Source: Lithospermum erythrorhizon (Eukaryota > Streptophyta > Magnoliopsida > Boraginales > Boraginaceae). Taken from it: a stretch of 64,000 bases of DNA. How positions within the stretch are numbered: position 1 is the first letter of the stretch; each line of letters opens with the position of its first letter. Under the pieces are notes generated by a model. It had not been told where the DNA came from. It ran no database searches and saw only the letters and a list, made by a program, of their open reading frames with translations. The stretch covers positions 18,463 to 82,462 of the forward strand of contig JADFUC010000372.1 of the NCBI GenBank assembly GCA_019722365.1, given 5' to 3'. The position numbers and the translations under genes are program-made. Positions 1-12,549 of this stretch are shown piece by piece.

Positions 1-935
1 CTTGTTGGGGAGGAGAGACTCTTTATTTCTTTGGAGACTCGGATTATGCGCCTTCCTTGATGGTTTTAGAGGCGCCTTCTTGGTGTTTTCGATTGTCTGG
101 AGTGCTTTTTCCTTTGAATCTTCAAGTTGGAGGTGCTTGATTTATGCCTTGATGCTTAACTGTGAGCTTTTACTGCGGCTTTGTCTTAGCTTTTTCTCCC
201 ACTTCTTGGTTATGATTATTTTAAAAAATATGAAGGTATTTATAGGCTTTCGGGCCTAATTCTGATTGGTTGGTTTGTTTTTAGGTGGATCATGATCTTG
301 ACCGTTGATTTTGAGCGTGACGGGCCGAGTCAATGTTTTTGCATACGATTTATTCTCGACAATATGGAGTAGGCGCCTATTATAGGAGTTTTTAAGGTTA
401 AGGATGAATTTATTTATTGACCCCGACATTCCCTCGCTTCATTAATTTAAGCATTGTATCTTTCGGAAACTCTATTCTAGGTTTAAAAGTAGGTTTATTT
501 AATGTAAACCCTTAATTTTATCCTAAAATTAATATCAGGTCCTTGAATCCTGGGAACCCTATTATTTTCTCCTGACTTGAATTTAATTCGGGAGCTTGGG
601 TGAACCCTAATCAACATGTGTAATCGTGTGACCGGTCGAAAATTAATTTAATTAACAAATCCATAAAATGAATTTTATTAATTAAAAGTAATTAAAATTC
701 CACTATCTACACATCTCAATTACAGTTAAGTTACTAACTAAGTTAAATTAATTTTTAGATGATTTATTATTGTAATCCCAACTTATAGAATGACACTTAT
801 CAAATTTAAAATTGATTATAAATTATTATTATTAAAATACTAAAATAGGATAAAATTTAAAAAAATCAACTAATTTATCAGTTGCATATTTGTATTTGAT
901 ATATAATTGTCAATTAAAATGATGCACATATGAAA
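1..935. other. Gene-free AT-rich flank
   Basis: No supportable gene. The first 260 bases can be read open but show no recognisable domain. The rest is AT-rich with many stops in all frames. It may be retroelement debris, since everything to its right is, but I see no terminal motif that proves it. Confidence 0.4.
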
Positions 936-1140
936 TGTATTGTAAATGTGAGCCCACAAATATTATTGAAATATCAAATATAAAATGAATAGTAATAGGA
1001 GTATTTGAATATTATTAAAGGGGGTAATTTTTGTAGTATAAATATCCCTCCATTATACATAATAAACACACCAAAAATTTCAAGAGAAAGAACAAATATA
1101 TCATTTGAGTAATTTGTGTGTTAAGTTTGAGCGTTTGATA
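936..1140 (+). repeat. 5' LTR (conserved part) of the copia element
   Basis: Matches 7203-7400 over about 200 bases with small indels. It contains a TATA-like 'gtataaatatccctcc' near 1036, which aligns with 'gtataaatacccctcc' in the right copy, so this is probably the LTR promoter. I cannot place the true end of the LTR: no clear tRNA-Met primer-binding site is visible before the gag remnant. Confidence 0.75.
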
Positions 1141-1254
1141 TCCGATTACGTGCTCAGCCACGATCGTCTCTATAGTAACTGCTTACTATTATGTATATTA
1201 TATATTCTTATCACTTTTGATATTTATTTTGTTATATGTTTTACCCCTATTATA

Positions 1255-1650
1255 GATAACTAGCAATATGTCAAGTATTCTATAGTAGATCGGATATTAT
1301 TATTTTATATTTTACTACTGTTATGAATGGCTGGTATATGTCAAGTATTCTATAACTTGAGCCTATTATAGATAAGCGGCTACATATGTCAAATATTCTA
1401 TAATCGAGGCGTTTATTATTATTTTATGTTTTACCTATTATAAGATAGCTGGCTATATGTAGTATTCTATAATTAGGAAGCTATTTATAGATAGCGGCTA
1501 TATGTCGAGTATTCTATAATTGAGGCGTTTGTGTGTGTGTCGTTATTTGCTGCTGATATAGAAAGCGCATCTCGCGTCTAGTGATCTATAATAGGCGTAA
1601 CTATTATTATGGAAGCGGCATCACGTCGAGTGCTGCGTAATAAGCATGAA
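1255..1650 (+). repeat. Degenerate tandem repeats with a two-step period
   Basis: The motif 'atatgtcaagtattctat' recurs at about 1266, 1336, 1384, 1455 and 1500. Spacings alternate near 70 and 47, so the basic unit is roughly 118 bases with two half-units. More diverged copies continue to about 1650. It lies between the conserved part of the left LTR and gag and has no counterpart beside the right LTR. Confidence 0.6.
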
Positions 1651-2549
1651 TTATTTTAGGTGGAGAGTTAAATCACCATATCGTGTTTATTTACTTATAA
1701 CTTAGTGGAGGTATAAAACACCCCACTTATTTATTATCTAACTATTGTGTCACCCACTTATTTTATTTGTTATTAAGCGTAGAATTATTTGTTTTTATAA
1801 TCATATGTGTTCATTTTATCGTATGATCGCTGCATTATGTGCATTCTAAACGACTTCTGTCGTATTTTAACACACTTAAAAATATTTTTTCCTTCCCCAT
1901 TTTCTAACATTGGCAAAACGATAAAATTAATATTTTTCACATCCTCAAGCGGTGAAAATGCTTGGTAATAAAATAGTAAAATAGGACATACTCAAGAATT
2001 TCACCCTACTAAATACTTCATTCCCTTCAGCATTTCTAAACATATGCTCGAAGTATTTTATAACCCAATTCACAATGGCTTGAAATATTTTCTAGTGTTT
2101 GTCGCTATAATGGCACTCTCTTTTCATAATGGGTTTTATTAAAGTTGAAGAGATAGGTAAAGGAATGACAACATTTGCAGTAATTAGTATTTTACCATTT
2201 CTAATCTTGCTTGGATTGTTTATTTTTTGTTTAGATAGAGATTTCCGTGAAAGTGAGAGCATGAGGTATTTGTAATTGAATAAGATTTCAATCCATGTAT
2301 TGAATCACGAGAATGTAATATTGAATAAAATGTCATTTTTTCGTATTGATTGCGTTGTTGTGATTTAGATACAATGTCCAACTATAAGCTCAACCGGCTC
2401 CTCTAAACCTCAGAAAGGAGACAACTAAATGTCTTGGGCAAAAGCAAAGTTATAAGATATACCGATGTAAAGGGCTTGAAAAATTCTCTACTTGGAATAG
2501 ATAATGCACAAACACTTCGAGAAATGATTGGAAAGAGAAAGAAAAAGCG

Positions 2550-3420
2550 AGAGGAAAAGAACTTTACATGAAAAATCTAAACCATAAGACTAATGATGGA
2601 TCATCTTGATGATGCTTTCTACAAATTAGAATATCTAGAATGTAGAGGATCCTAAGTTCTTATGGGATGAACTCAAAGAAAGATTTGGATACCCAATGGA
2701 AGTTCTTTTACCTGCAGCAATCGATGAATGGAACAAACTGAGGTTCCAAGACTTTAGAAGTGTCGTTGATTACAACTCTGCCTTGTTTAAAATTGTATCA
2801 CAATTAGAATATTGTGGTAAAGTTGTAACTGAAGGGGAAAAATTAGAAAAAACGTTTTCAACGTTTCATGCATCACAAATATTGTTGCAAAGAACAATAT
2901 AGAATGCGGGAATATAAAAAATATTCAGAATTGGTGCATGCCCTTTTGATGGCAGAAAAGAATAATGAAGTTTTCTTTGAAACCATCGATTCGCTCGAGC
3001 TGGGACAATGGCATTTCCGAGTAAATAGCGACTTTTAAGAATTCGTGGTGGTTATGATCGATTCAGAGGTCGAGGCACGTGGTCAGATGCGTGGTAATTT
3101 TTTAGAGTGGTTGAGGGTCGTGGGCGTGGTTTTCGTGAATTATAGTAGACCTACGAGAAATTACCCAAATCGACAAGAAAAGAAATTAAAATCGAAGGTT
3201 CATTGAAAAATAATGACAATTTGTGTGGAATCTTGGGAAAGAAGGTCATTGGTCTAGGGCGTGTAGAGCCTTAGAACATCTTTATAAAAGATATAAAGCA
3301 TCTGTAGAAAAAGAAATGAAAAGAAAGGGGAAGTCAATTTTAATGAACATGAGGATGACTCTGGCCTATCCTTTGGTAATCTGAGCTTCGGTGATGGAAC
3401 AAATGAATGAACTAGACCTA
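2550..3420 (+). pseudogene. copia gag remnant
   Basis: Broken reading frames encode the copia-type gag. Around 2640-2900 one reads EDPKFLWDELKERFG, then FQDF, DYNSALFKI and EKTFSTFHAS, typical of the UBN2/Retrotran_gag family that packages element RNA. A zinc-knuckle remnant follows near 3220-3270, where a cysteine-rich segment ends in a GHWSRAC-like reading. Stops and frameshifts before 2640 and after 2900 prevent a continuous product. The neighbouring protease region (about 3600-4000) is too eroded to assign residues. Confidence 0.75.
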
Positions 3421-4049
3421 ATTGATATGATGAACTACTTTTATGTTTGAATAATGTGTGATGAATAATCTTCTTATTAATACGTATTATGTGTGACTTT
3501 AGTATGTAATGTTTGCTTTATATCTATGAAATAATAATGTTGATTATATATTTGTGTTGATTTACTCTCTCTTAGAAGTCTTATAATAATTTACATGTTT
3601 CAAAGAGGCTTAACATGAAACACCATTGGAGACATTTGCATCCCAGAACTTGATTGGAACAACCCACACAATCCTCAAGAAGACATATTTTACTGACATC
3701 AATCCTACCAAAAGCATTAATTAATACAATTTAGTCTGAGACTTGATTGAAGGATGCGGGCAATAAATGTTTATATTACCAAAATGGAACAAAATTTGTC
3801 ATTAATGACGCTTTGTATTCTCCAAAGTCAAAAAAGAAACCTATTAGTAAGTTTAATGACATATATCGTCAAAGGGGTATGATCTTGAAGCAATAAGCTG
3901 AAGGTAATATGAAATACATACGTATTACTTAGTGTTTGGGAAAGAAAAGAAAATATTAGAGAAACTACAAAAATTGCATACGGATTCACGATTACACTTA
4001 TATTCTTGAAATTGAATGTAAGCTTAGTAATAAAAGATCCCAAAGCGTA

Positions 4050-4950
4050 TTCTTGTGGCATGATCGTTTAGGTCATCGGCTCCTGATGATGAGAAAAATA
4101 ATTGAAAGTACACATGGTCATCCACTTGAAAGGTTTAAAGATTAATAGTGAAGCTTGTTCTCTAAGAAAATTAATAACTAGGCATGCACCATTACAAGCT
4201 TCCTAGATCCACTGCATTTCTTGAAAGAATTCAAAGGGTGATATATGTGAACCCTATCCATCCACCATCTGGACCGTTTAGGTATTTTTTATGGTATTAA
4301 TTGATGCATCAGTAGATGATAGTCGCGTTTGTTTATTGTCAAGTCGAGATATGGCATTTGCAAGATTTCTTGCTCAAATAATCAAATTAAGAGCACAATT
4401 TCCTGATTATACTATAAAGAAAGTTAGACTTGACAATGCTGGTGAATTTACATCTGAATCATTTAATAATTATTGCATGTCAATTGGAATTACTGTTGAA
4501 CATCCTGTTCCTCATGTGCATACACAAAATGGTTTAGCCGAATCATTAATTAAACGTCTTCAGTATATTGCTAGACCATTGATAATGAGAACAAAATTAC
4601 CAGTTACTATATGGGGTCATGCAATTTTACATGCTGCATCATTAATACGTTTAAGACCAAGTGCTAATCATAAACATACTCCATATCAACTTGCAATTGG
4701 TCAAGAACCAGATATTTCCCATCTAAAGATTTTTGGTTGTGCAGTTTATGTACCAATAGCTCCACCACAAAGAACAAAGATGGGACCTCAAAGGAGGTTG
4801 GGCATATATGTAGGGTATGAGTCACCCTCTATTATTAGATATCTTGAACCTTTAACAGGTGATGTTTTTGACGAGTTGCAGGGGTGTCATTCGGCGAGGC
4901 AGTTTTCTAAATCTAGGAGGAGAAAAAGCTTGATCGAGAAAAGGACATAA
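4050..4950 (+). pseudogene. copia GAG-pre-integrase and integrase core
   Basis: At 4052-4130 the reading WHDRLGH..MMRKIIE..HGHPLE is the GAG-pre-integrase zinc-binding region. From 4291 a 219-codon open stretch carries the integrase (DDE) core: the first Asp in LIDAS, the second in VRLDNAGEFTSE, and the Glu in QNGLAESLIKR. It continues into the conserved copia downstream segment IWGHAILHAASLIRLRP and FGCAVYVPIAPPQRTKMGPQ. Integrase inserts element cDNA into host DNA. All three catalytic residues can be read here, which is unusual given how broken the rest of the element is, but the upstream and downstream frames are interrupted, so no polyprotein could be made. Confidence 0.85.
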
Positions 4951-5516
4951 TATAGTATGTGTCATCTTTCTTTACATGTGAGGACCCGGTATAATAAATC
5001 ATGGGAAGAAAATGTAAAAAGAAATTGTGCACTTACAAGGCTTAAAATCGATTGCCGAATTCATTCTTGATATGAAAAGAGTGAAGCAAAGTCACATGTA
5101 CGGTGATAATACTCCTTCTCGGATTGAAATTCCGGAGCAAAATGATGTAGCAAGTACATCCAAGGCACGCTGAGCGTGGCCGGCTACGTGGAGTTCTAAG
5201 GATAAAAATCGCCGAAAGAAAGGTCGAGAAAAGATTGATATGAATGAAAGTGATCTTGATAAGACACTAAATGATAATGATAAGCCGGGATAGAAAAAAG
5301 TGCTCTTGAAGAAGCACAAGATGATGAAAATAGAGATTATTAATAATGAAGCTGAAAATAAGAATGATCTCGAGATTTCTATATCAATTATGTTAATACA
5401 GAAAATCTTTGGAACCGGAAAAATAAGCATATTGATGAAATATTTGCATTCTCCATTGCATATGAAATTATGAATGAAAATGATGATCTGAACCGGATAC
5501 GTAGTTGAATGTCAAA

Positions 5517-6420
5517 GATGGAAGCTTGATTGGCCAAAATGGAAAGATGCAATAGATACTGAATTGAAATCTCTTAAAAATCGAAAAGTATTTGGGCCTA
5601 TTGTGACTATTCCTGAAGGTATGAAACCTGTTGGTTATAAGTGGGTATTTGTGAGAAAACGAAATGAGAAAAACGAGATTGTAAGATACAAGGCTCGTCT
5701 TGTTGCACAAGGTTTTTCTCAAAGACCCGGAATTGATTATGAGGTAACTTATTCTCTCTGATTATGGAGGGCGCCCGTTACTTTTTAATAGGTTTTGTCG
5801 GGTATCTAATAATCTTGATATGCATCTTATGGATGTTGTTACAGCCTATTTATATGGATCACTTGATAGTGATATATACATGAAAATTCCGGAAGGATTT
5901 AAAATGATTGAAACATCTAAACCCAGAGAAATGTATGCAATTAGGTTGCAAAGATCACTTTATGGGTTAAAACAATCCGGACGAATGTGGTATAATAGGC
6001 TAAGTGAATATTTACTTAAAGAGGACTACATCAATAATCTATTTGTCCTTGTGTGTTTTTTATAAAGAAATAATATAAGTTTTTGTAATCATTCTTTGTC
6101 TATGTTGATGATCTAAATATTATTGGAACTAATAAAGAAATCAAAGAAAGCGATGAATTACTTAAAAGAAAAATTTGGAAATGAAAGATCTAGGAAGACC
6201 AAGTTACGCCTTGGTTTCTGATTAGTACACTAAAAATATTTTGGTACACCAATCAAATTGAAAGGGTATTGAAAAGATTTAACATGGATAAGGCAAACCC
6301 TTTAAGTACTCAGATGATGGGCAGAACACTTAATATTGAAAAGGATCGTCTAAGGGAAGAAATGAAGAAGATCTTGGTACTGAAGTACCATACCTCAGTG
6401 CAATTGGAGCCTTAATGTAT
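5517..6420 (+). pseudogene. copia reverse transcriptase remnant
   Basis: Pieces of RVT_2 (copia-type reverse transcriptase) lie in several frames: [15 protein letters not shown] at about 5529, then [12 protein letters not shown] and [20 protein letters not shown] up to 5750. From 5820 come MDVVTAYLYGSLDSDIYMKIPEGF and RSLYGLKQSGRMWYNRL. The catalytic YVDD is at 6101-6112 (YVDDLNIIGT). A frameshift near 5760-5820 and a stop at 6063 separate these pieces. RT would copy element RNA into cDNA; this copy cannot. Confidence 0.85.
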
Positions 6421-6549
6421 CTTGCTAATTGTCTGAGGGCGATATAGCTTTTGCGGTGAATTTACTACTTGAATTTGATTCTTGTCTACAAAGAGACATT
6501 GGAAAGGGATAAAACATATATTTCGATATCGCGAGATGCGTCGATCTTG

Positions 6550-7010
6550 GTTGTTTATCCCTAACAATACAAAACCGATTTTGCTTGGTTATGCGGAATC
6601 GCGAGGTTATTTATGGAATCCGTAATGCTAAATCACGGGCCGGATGTATTTACATATGGTGACATTTCTGATATCACGGAGATCCCAGCGGACCATACTT
6701 GACTTCTTGAATCATCTTTGAAGTAATAGCTCTTCACGAAGCAAGCAAAAAGTGCAGATGGTTAAGATCAGTGATACAACATATCCAAGGAGCATCCGGT
6801 TTATCATTTGATAAGAATCCAACAATTATGTATGTGCTACTCAGATGAAAGAAGGATATATCAAAAGTGATAGAACCAAGCATCCCCAAAGTTCTTTTCA
6901 TTCACTCAAGAACTTGAAAGAAGCAAGGAGAGTAGATATCCGGTATATCCGTTCATGGCATGTGTGATAATGTAGCGGAATCTCTTCCGCAAAGAGCTCT
7001 TCGGCATCGG
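6550..7010 (+). pseudogene. copia RNase H remnant
   Basis: Eroded RNase H follows RT. Readable pieces are LGYAESRGYLWNP near 6590, ALHEASKKCRWLRSVIQHIQ near 6730-6790, and the tail MKEGYIKSDRTKH near 6845. The order and wording match the C-terminal part of plant copia polyproteins. Stops break every frame. Next to it, 7085-7100 holds a purine-rich 'gagggggagca' that often occurs near the 3' end of such elements. Confidence 0.7.
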
Positions 7011-7194
7011 TTTTCAGAAGCACATTCAAAGTATTGGAATACGTCACTTTCGAGATCTTTGAAGAACTACCACCTATGTTTCATTGAGGGGGAGCATACT
7101 GGGTACTCTTTTCCTTATGAGGTTTTTGTCCCCAGGTTTTGCCTCATAAAATGAGCAATATGTGTTCTATGTAATCGATATTATTTGATATTTC

Positions 7195-7400
7195 AAAGGG
7201 AGTGTTGTAAATGTGAGCCTGAATGTTGAAATGTCAAAAATGTAAAATAGTAATAGGAGTATTTGAATAGTATTAAAAGGGGGTAATTTTTGTAGTATAA
7301 ATACCCCTCCGTTGCTACATAATAAACACACCAAAAATTTCAGAAAGAATATATATATCATTTGAGTACTTTGTGTGGTTTTGAGCCGTTTTGATATCTG
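7195..7400 (+). repeat. Polypurine tract and 3' LTR of the copia element
   Basis: AAAGGGAG (7195-7202) is followed immediately by TGTTGTAAATGTGAGCC (from 7203), which aligns with the left LTR for about 190 bases. Similarity ends near 'ttgatatctgg' at about 7395, so the remainder of the LTR is missing or diverged. Confidence 0.75.
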
Positions 7401-8770
7401 GGTTTCTGGCATACACACATATAATGATGCTACCTCTTTTCCCTTTTTTGGGTTGAATGTGAGAGAGTGCGTGGGCAAAACTGATTTTACAGCTAAAAAG
7501 CTTGGCTTGGGCTTGAGAATATCCAAGCTGCTTGAAGAAATAAATTATTGCTAACTAATGACAAGTCCAATTATGCAATTGGTTCAATCATTTTGTTAGA
7601 ATTTTTATATAAATCTAAATATAATTTAATAATAATATATTGGAAATACTATATTTTGATTGTTTTTACATAAAATTAAATTCTGAGTTCACCATTTAAA
7701 AAGTCAATTTGTCAAGAATTCAAAACTAAATGATATTTTAACGGAGTAATTATCATGTGTGACGAAGAAAATATGGAGAAATTCAAGAACGACCTTGCTT
7801 GATTATGTGAGAAATGATTTATTCCTATTGAATCAAAATGCCTAATAATGACTGCCCTTCAATTGCTTGGTAAGACAAGCCATGCAATGAAACCTCATTT
7901 CATATTGCCTGAAAATGGCAACATGGGTGTCTAAGGTGAGGACCACAAAGATTGCACTGGCCTACATGATATGATCATGAACAAATTCTTACCAAATAAT
8001 GAACTTGCCTTATGAAACCAGTCTGGCTTGTTAGGCCAAGATATCCCATGAGTATCTATCTAGTCATGATTGGAACATATACACATAAAATACCCAACAC
8101 AGTTTATATCCTAAGATGCCCCGCCACATTATTACTTCCCCTGATATCTGAGGTAAAATAACAATTGAAATTGGAAGGCCACCAATAATGAACCATTTGT
8201 TAGACTTGTCTATGACATATAAAGATGTATAAAACCGAGCTTTTGTAACAGGGATCCATAGTCGCTACTCGTCGAGTGTATATTGGGTAGACATCGGGCT
8301 GTCGTAATAACTTGCAAGTAAATTATATTAGACAAGCCTCGTGTGACCGACTTAATCAAAAAAGTGTTGGGAGGGAGAATCGATATATAAAACCGAGCTA
8401 GATTGATAAGTTGAAGCATGAGGAAGGGAAACAGATGGGGCCAAATTTTAATCGAAGGGATAAAACACTAGAGGATGGAGTTCACGTGAATGTGACCAAT
8501 AACATGAACTTACCAATTCTAAGTCTTCCGGTTCTATTATTAGTACCCTACCTCACGTGGACCGAAGAACATGTAATATTGGAGACACGTGATCTCCAGT
8601 ATCTATGTAGCTGTCCAAATAAAGATGCACATTACCCTATAAGTCCAAAATTAAATGAAAAATTAGTCCCAAATGAAAAGGAGGTGAAAAGACAGTTCAA
8701 CCCAAGGGCAAAAAAATAAGTTAGAAAAAAAAGTTTGGTTAATCATTTTAACATGTAACTTATAAGTTAA
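7401..8770. other. Gene-free stretch
   Basis: No recognisable gene or repeat. A 102-codon open frame at 8411-8719 (+) has no domain I recognise and shows no intron or promoter context, so I do not call it a gene. The rest is AT-rich with frequent stops. Confidence 0.45.
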
Positions 8771-8802
8771 AATACCAAAAATTAATAAATTATAGGATAG
8801 AT

Positions 8803-8846
<44 letters not shown>

Positions 8847-8881
8847 ATATAAAAATACCAAAAATTAATAAATTATAGATG

Positions 8882-8926
<45 letters not shown>
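8771..8926. repeat. Duplicated unit with two TA microsatellites
   Basis: The 25-base unit starting 'aataccaaaaattaataaat' occurs at 8771-8795 and again at 8853-8877, an 82-base shift. Each copy is followed by a pure TA run: about 8806-8841 and about 8884-8926. The block therefore looks like a tandem duplication in which both dinucleotide arrays later changed length. Confidence 0.85.
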
Positions 8927-8930
<4 letters not shown>

Positions 8931-10530
8931 AGGTTGGTCTAATTAAGGATAAAAATTATATATCAAGGTGGACCGATAATAAAAATATATAAAATTTTAA
9001 GGAAAAACATAGTATAAATATGATATTTTTCTAAAAATTTAAAGATAAAATTAACATTTTAAAAAGTTTTGTGACGTGCTAAGACCTACCTTAACCCGTG
9101 AATAACTTTTCCCTGATACAGGGAAAATTCCTCCTAAATTTTTAAAAATATAATTTTTTTAAACATTCTAAAAAAACTATGCTCATTCTTTCAAATATGA
9201 TGTAATTTGCCTCCTACTTTAGCTTATATATTTTTCCTTATTTCCTCAGTATCAAGTCATACATTTGTTAGGATTTAAGGCCTAATTTAAATTTCCAAAC
9301 CCGAGCAGACAATAGATAACGACAAAAATAAATTGCGGAAAATAAACAGACACACAAAATTTATACGTGCTTTCCTCAACGCTGAAGCGACATCCTTTAT
9401 ATTTGAAACCGCCAAACAATTTGTCTCATCGCCCAATCGACCCCCTCTCCATCACCGATCCAGGCAAGCTTTCAGATTTTTGAGCTAAAATCGGCTCCTC
9501 CGGCCACCGCAATATCCGACATTTGTTTCATTGACATTATTATCGATCGAAACACACTTCATCTCAACAACATCTACTCCCTGGCCCATAAAATTATGTT
9601 TACACCATAACTGATTGTCAAGTTCTTTATATTATCAAAGCTTCCTAATAGATGAAAAATCGGGTGAGGGGTTTGTTAATCATTCTAATCACTGTCTAAG
9701 AATTCAAAGGTTATGTAAGACAACTTGGTTAATCTATTATCAACAATCCTTAATTCTTTCGACGACTAATAGACGCAATGACATTCGATCCAAACTTTTA
9801 CAAAGTTATGCTAATTCCACCTTGGCTGAAAATATATTACGCTTTGTTTGTAGTACTTATTCTAATTGTCTTTATATAGAAATATTTTTATTCACAACTT
9901 ATAATACTATATAAACATACTCTTCATTGCTAATATATTTTTTTTATAAAAAAATCCTTAATTTTAAGAACTATCTACAATATAGCTTCCCTAAAGCAAA
10001 GACAACATCAAATAAACAATTAAAACAATCATATAAAAGACAATTCTTGAGCGTGCAAAAAAATGATTGTTATATAAAATAACTAAACACCTAAGCTGTC
10101 TTCAAGGGTCAAACGGCTCCATTGATTGACCAGCATCGTGGTTCTCATCACACTGTCCCTCATCATTTTAGCAAGTTGATTGTGTAAACTTATTATTAAT
10201 ACTACTAATGTAGTAATTCTTAATTTTTTTAAATATTGCTATTTTGAATTCCAATATAACATTTCATCATTTTTCTCTTTTAAGCTCATATTTACTATAT
10301 ATGCAAATAAAAACTTCAATACCAATACATTCATTAAGCCAGGGTATTTTATTCATTAATTGTATATATATATATGGATAAGGGCTGAAATATCATTCAT
10401 TCTTAAGTGATTTTGTTTTATATGAAAATAGTAGGATGACAACTAAAAACCCAAGAAATTACTACTCAATCATGTGTATCCCATGTGGCTCACAAGCATT
10501 CTATTGAAGTTTGCAGCAACAACTAAACGA
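8927..10530. other. AT-rich stretch with possible LTR debris
   Basis: About 9265-9570 reads 'aaattgcggaaaataaacagacacac', a wording often seen in plant retroelement LTRs in reverse orientation, followed by a more GC-rich piece; I cannot place ends or assign a family. The remainder is AT-rich with no supportable gene. A 99-codon open frame at 9615-9914 shows nothing recognisable. Confidence 0.35.
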
Positions 10531-11637
10531 TATCAAGAAGCTAATGGCTTAAATGCTTCCCGACGGCCTCGCTTCCCTTCGCCGGCCATAACTAAAGAGA
10601 TGTCTTTCACGGATTGATTGATAACATCCTCCTCGCTTCTGTAAGGTTTGTTACCCCAATTCAACCTATTTGATCTAATCGAGATCCGCTTAAAACATTT
10701 TGAAGAGACGAGTAACAAGACATGACCATCGTCACTTCCCAACAATCCGGATGTATATGTGAAGGCTTCCCTAACAAAATTTTATGCAGTTAGTCTTGAT
10801 CGGGTAATAGCTACCCTTAAAGTCCAAATGAGTCAACGAGCAGCTATCACAATGCATATAACGACCTTCTCTACTCAAAGATCCCAATCCGGCCGATGAT
10901 AAGGGGTCGCATACATCGTGATTTTTCAACGTGGGGTTAGCTGAAGTGGGCAAAATAAAAAGCCTTGTCGTTGAAAAACTCCTTTCGAAAGATGCATTAA
11001 CTAAGGAGGTTGGGGCCACACATCGAAGTTGGAGCAATTTAAAAAGAAAGTTGACTCAAACAAACGAGCTGGGTGGAGACGGTCCTAAAGAAAGATAGAT
11101 CAAGCCACCGCTAAGCCACCACCTCGGGGAGAGAGAATATGGGAGGGATGCGGGCACCCGGCAGTAATAGACACACCCTCCCGCCACCCCTCCGCAAGGC
11201 TTGGTAAAGTTCAACCAAATTCTGTGTCCCAAAAGATGCATGCGGCGGACCCTCGAGTGGTCGCTATATCCGAGATATTCCCCGCTAAAAACTTTTTACC
11301 TGCTCGGTGACGCGCGAAGAACCGACAATGGTGGATAAGAATTGGTATTGTAATTGGTTACCACGCAGCATGGTCATGCGACACTAATAAATGCGACATT
11401 GAAGCGACATCGCAAAGTTGGGATAAAAGGTGGATACCCGGGGCGAGTTTCAGGCCAGCTTAGAGACGGCGTCGTAGTGGCATGGTCCTCAAGGCGCTGA
11501 CCGGGAAAATCTGGTAAAAGGCATTCCCTTCGCCAAGAATGTGACAAATCGATACGATATCAGGAGGAATCGCTAGAGGAGGCGATTCCGAACGCCGGAA
11601 AAACTACTCGCAGGGAAAGCCAGAGCAGCTCGTTGGA

Positions 11638-11960
11638 ACCATGACGAGGAGCGAACCAATATCATTTTCGGACAACAAATTACATGGCATTGAGCTCCCA
11701 CATGATGACACAGTGGTCATCACTCCACTTATAGCGAACTTCACAATAGAAAGAATGTTGGTCAACACGGAAGTTCTAAGGACATTGAGTATCTCAAGAC
11801 CTACGACAAGCTCCAACTATCCCAAACCATACACAACTCCATAAAGAACTCCTCCTCGAAGGTTCAGAGGTCATGCTGGGTATACCCAATAGGGATTACT
11901 ACTCCTACAATGATCAAAGCCCAAATTTAGTGGATATAAACGATTCTCATACAACGGGTC
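11638..11960 (+). pseudogene. Tat-type retropepsin remnant
   Basis: Reading from 11641 gives EPISFSDNKLHGIELPHDD, VVITPLIANF and ERMLVNT, the segment leading to the aspartic protease active site in Tat-type elements. A one-base shift then gives GSSKDIEYLKTYDKLQLS. Together this is the D-T/S-G-S-S active-site region, but the catalytic Asp codon reads as Asn and the frame breaks exactly there. The protease would have cut the Gag-Pol polyprotein. Confidence 0.7.
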
Positions 11961-12549
11961 GACAGTCGGCCGATATTAACAAGACAGGCATCGCCTCCCC
12001 TTCACCTCGTCGAAATTTCACACCGCGAGGGGGAGGCATGCGGGAAGTATCCGGAAAGAGCTTGGTGAGGAGGCCATCTTGATACTAAGAACGCGGAAGA
12101 AATTGAAAGAACGTAATTTAAAGCCATCTCATACTCAAGTCAATAAGTGGTGCTAATTTGAGGAGGAGGATAACTTGCCAAAGGAAAGTGGAAAATCAAA
12201 TGCCACACCGCATCACAAGGTGGAAGAAATTCCATTCTAAAGTCATGGTCGAACGGCGCAGCCTCTCGTGATTGAACAAAGTCGAAAAACACCCATCGGC
12301 AGGTTGTCTCGCGAACGAGAATTTTAAGATGCTGCTCGACGGGGTCTTAAAGATACTTTAGTATTCCTAAGTTGGGCGATGCATCGATTACATGTAGATT
12401 CGATGTTCGTTATCGCTGCAGAAAGTGACCCTTCAAGAATGCAGAAGACATGACAAGAAGAGTGTGTTTCAAAGCCTTATTGAAAGCTTCCGCCATCCGC
12501 TGAATCCAATTCCCCGAATGGATAAAGAAACGTAGTATCGCAAAGGCGC

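Larger units (their letters stand above)
936..7400 (+). mobile_element. Decayed Ty1/copia LTR retrotransposon
   Basis: Two direct repeats of about 190-200 bases bound this element. The left one starts near 936 and the right one at 7203; both share TGTAAATGTGAGCC near the start, a 'gggggtaatttttgtagtat' stretch and 'aataaacacaccaaaaattt'. A purine tract (AAAGGGAG, 7195-7202) sits directly before the right repeat, as expected for a 3' LTR. Between them lie gag, GAG-pre-integrase, integrase, reverse transcriptase and RNase H fragments in the canonical copia order (integrase before RT), all on the plus strand. Many stops and frameshifts make it non-autonomous. The two repeats stop matching after about 200 bases, so the right LTR looks truncated or the left one has been altered. 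The gag and integrase wording resembles the Retrofit/Ale type of plant copia; that lineage call is from memory and tentative. Confidence 0.88.

Noticed and set aside
5092..5430. A 112-codon minus-strand open frame
   Set aside because: It is the antisense of the copia integrase-RT linker region, kept open by low T content on the sense strand.
8411..8719. A 102-codon plus-strand open frame as a gene
   Set aside because: No domain, no homologue recognised, no promoter or intron context; codon content looks ordinary for AT-rich non-coding DNA.
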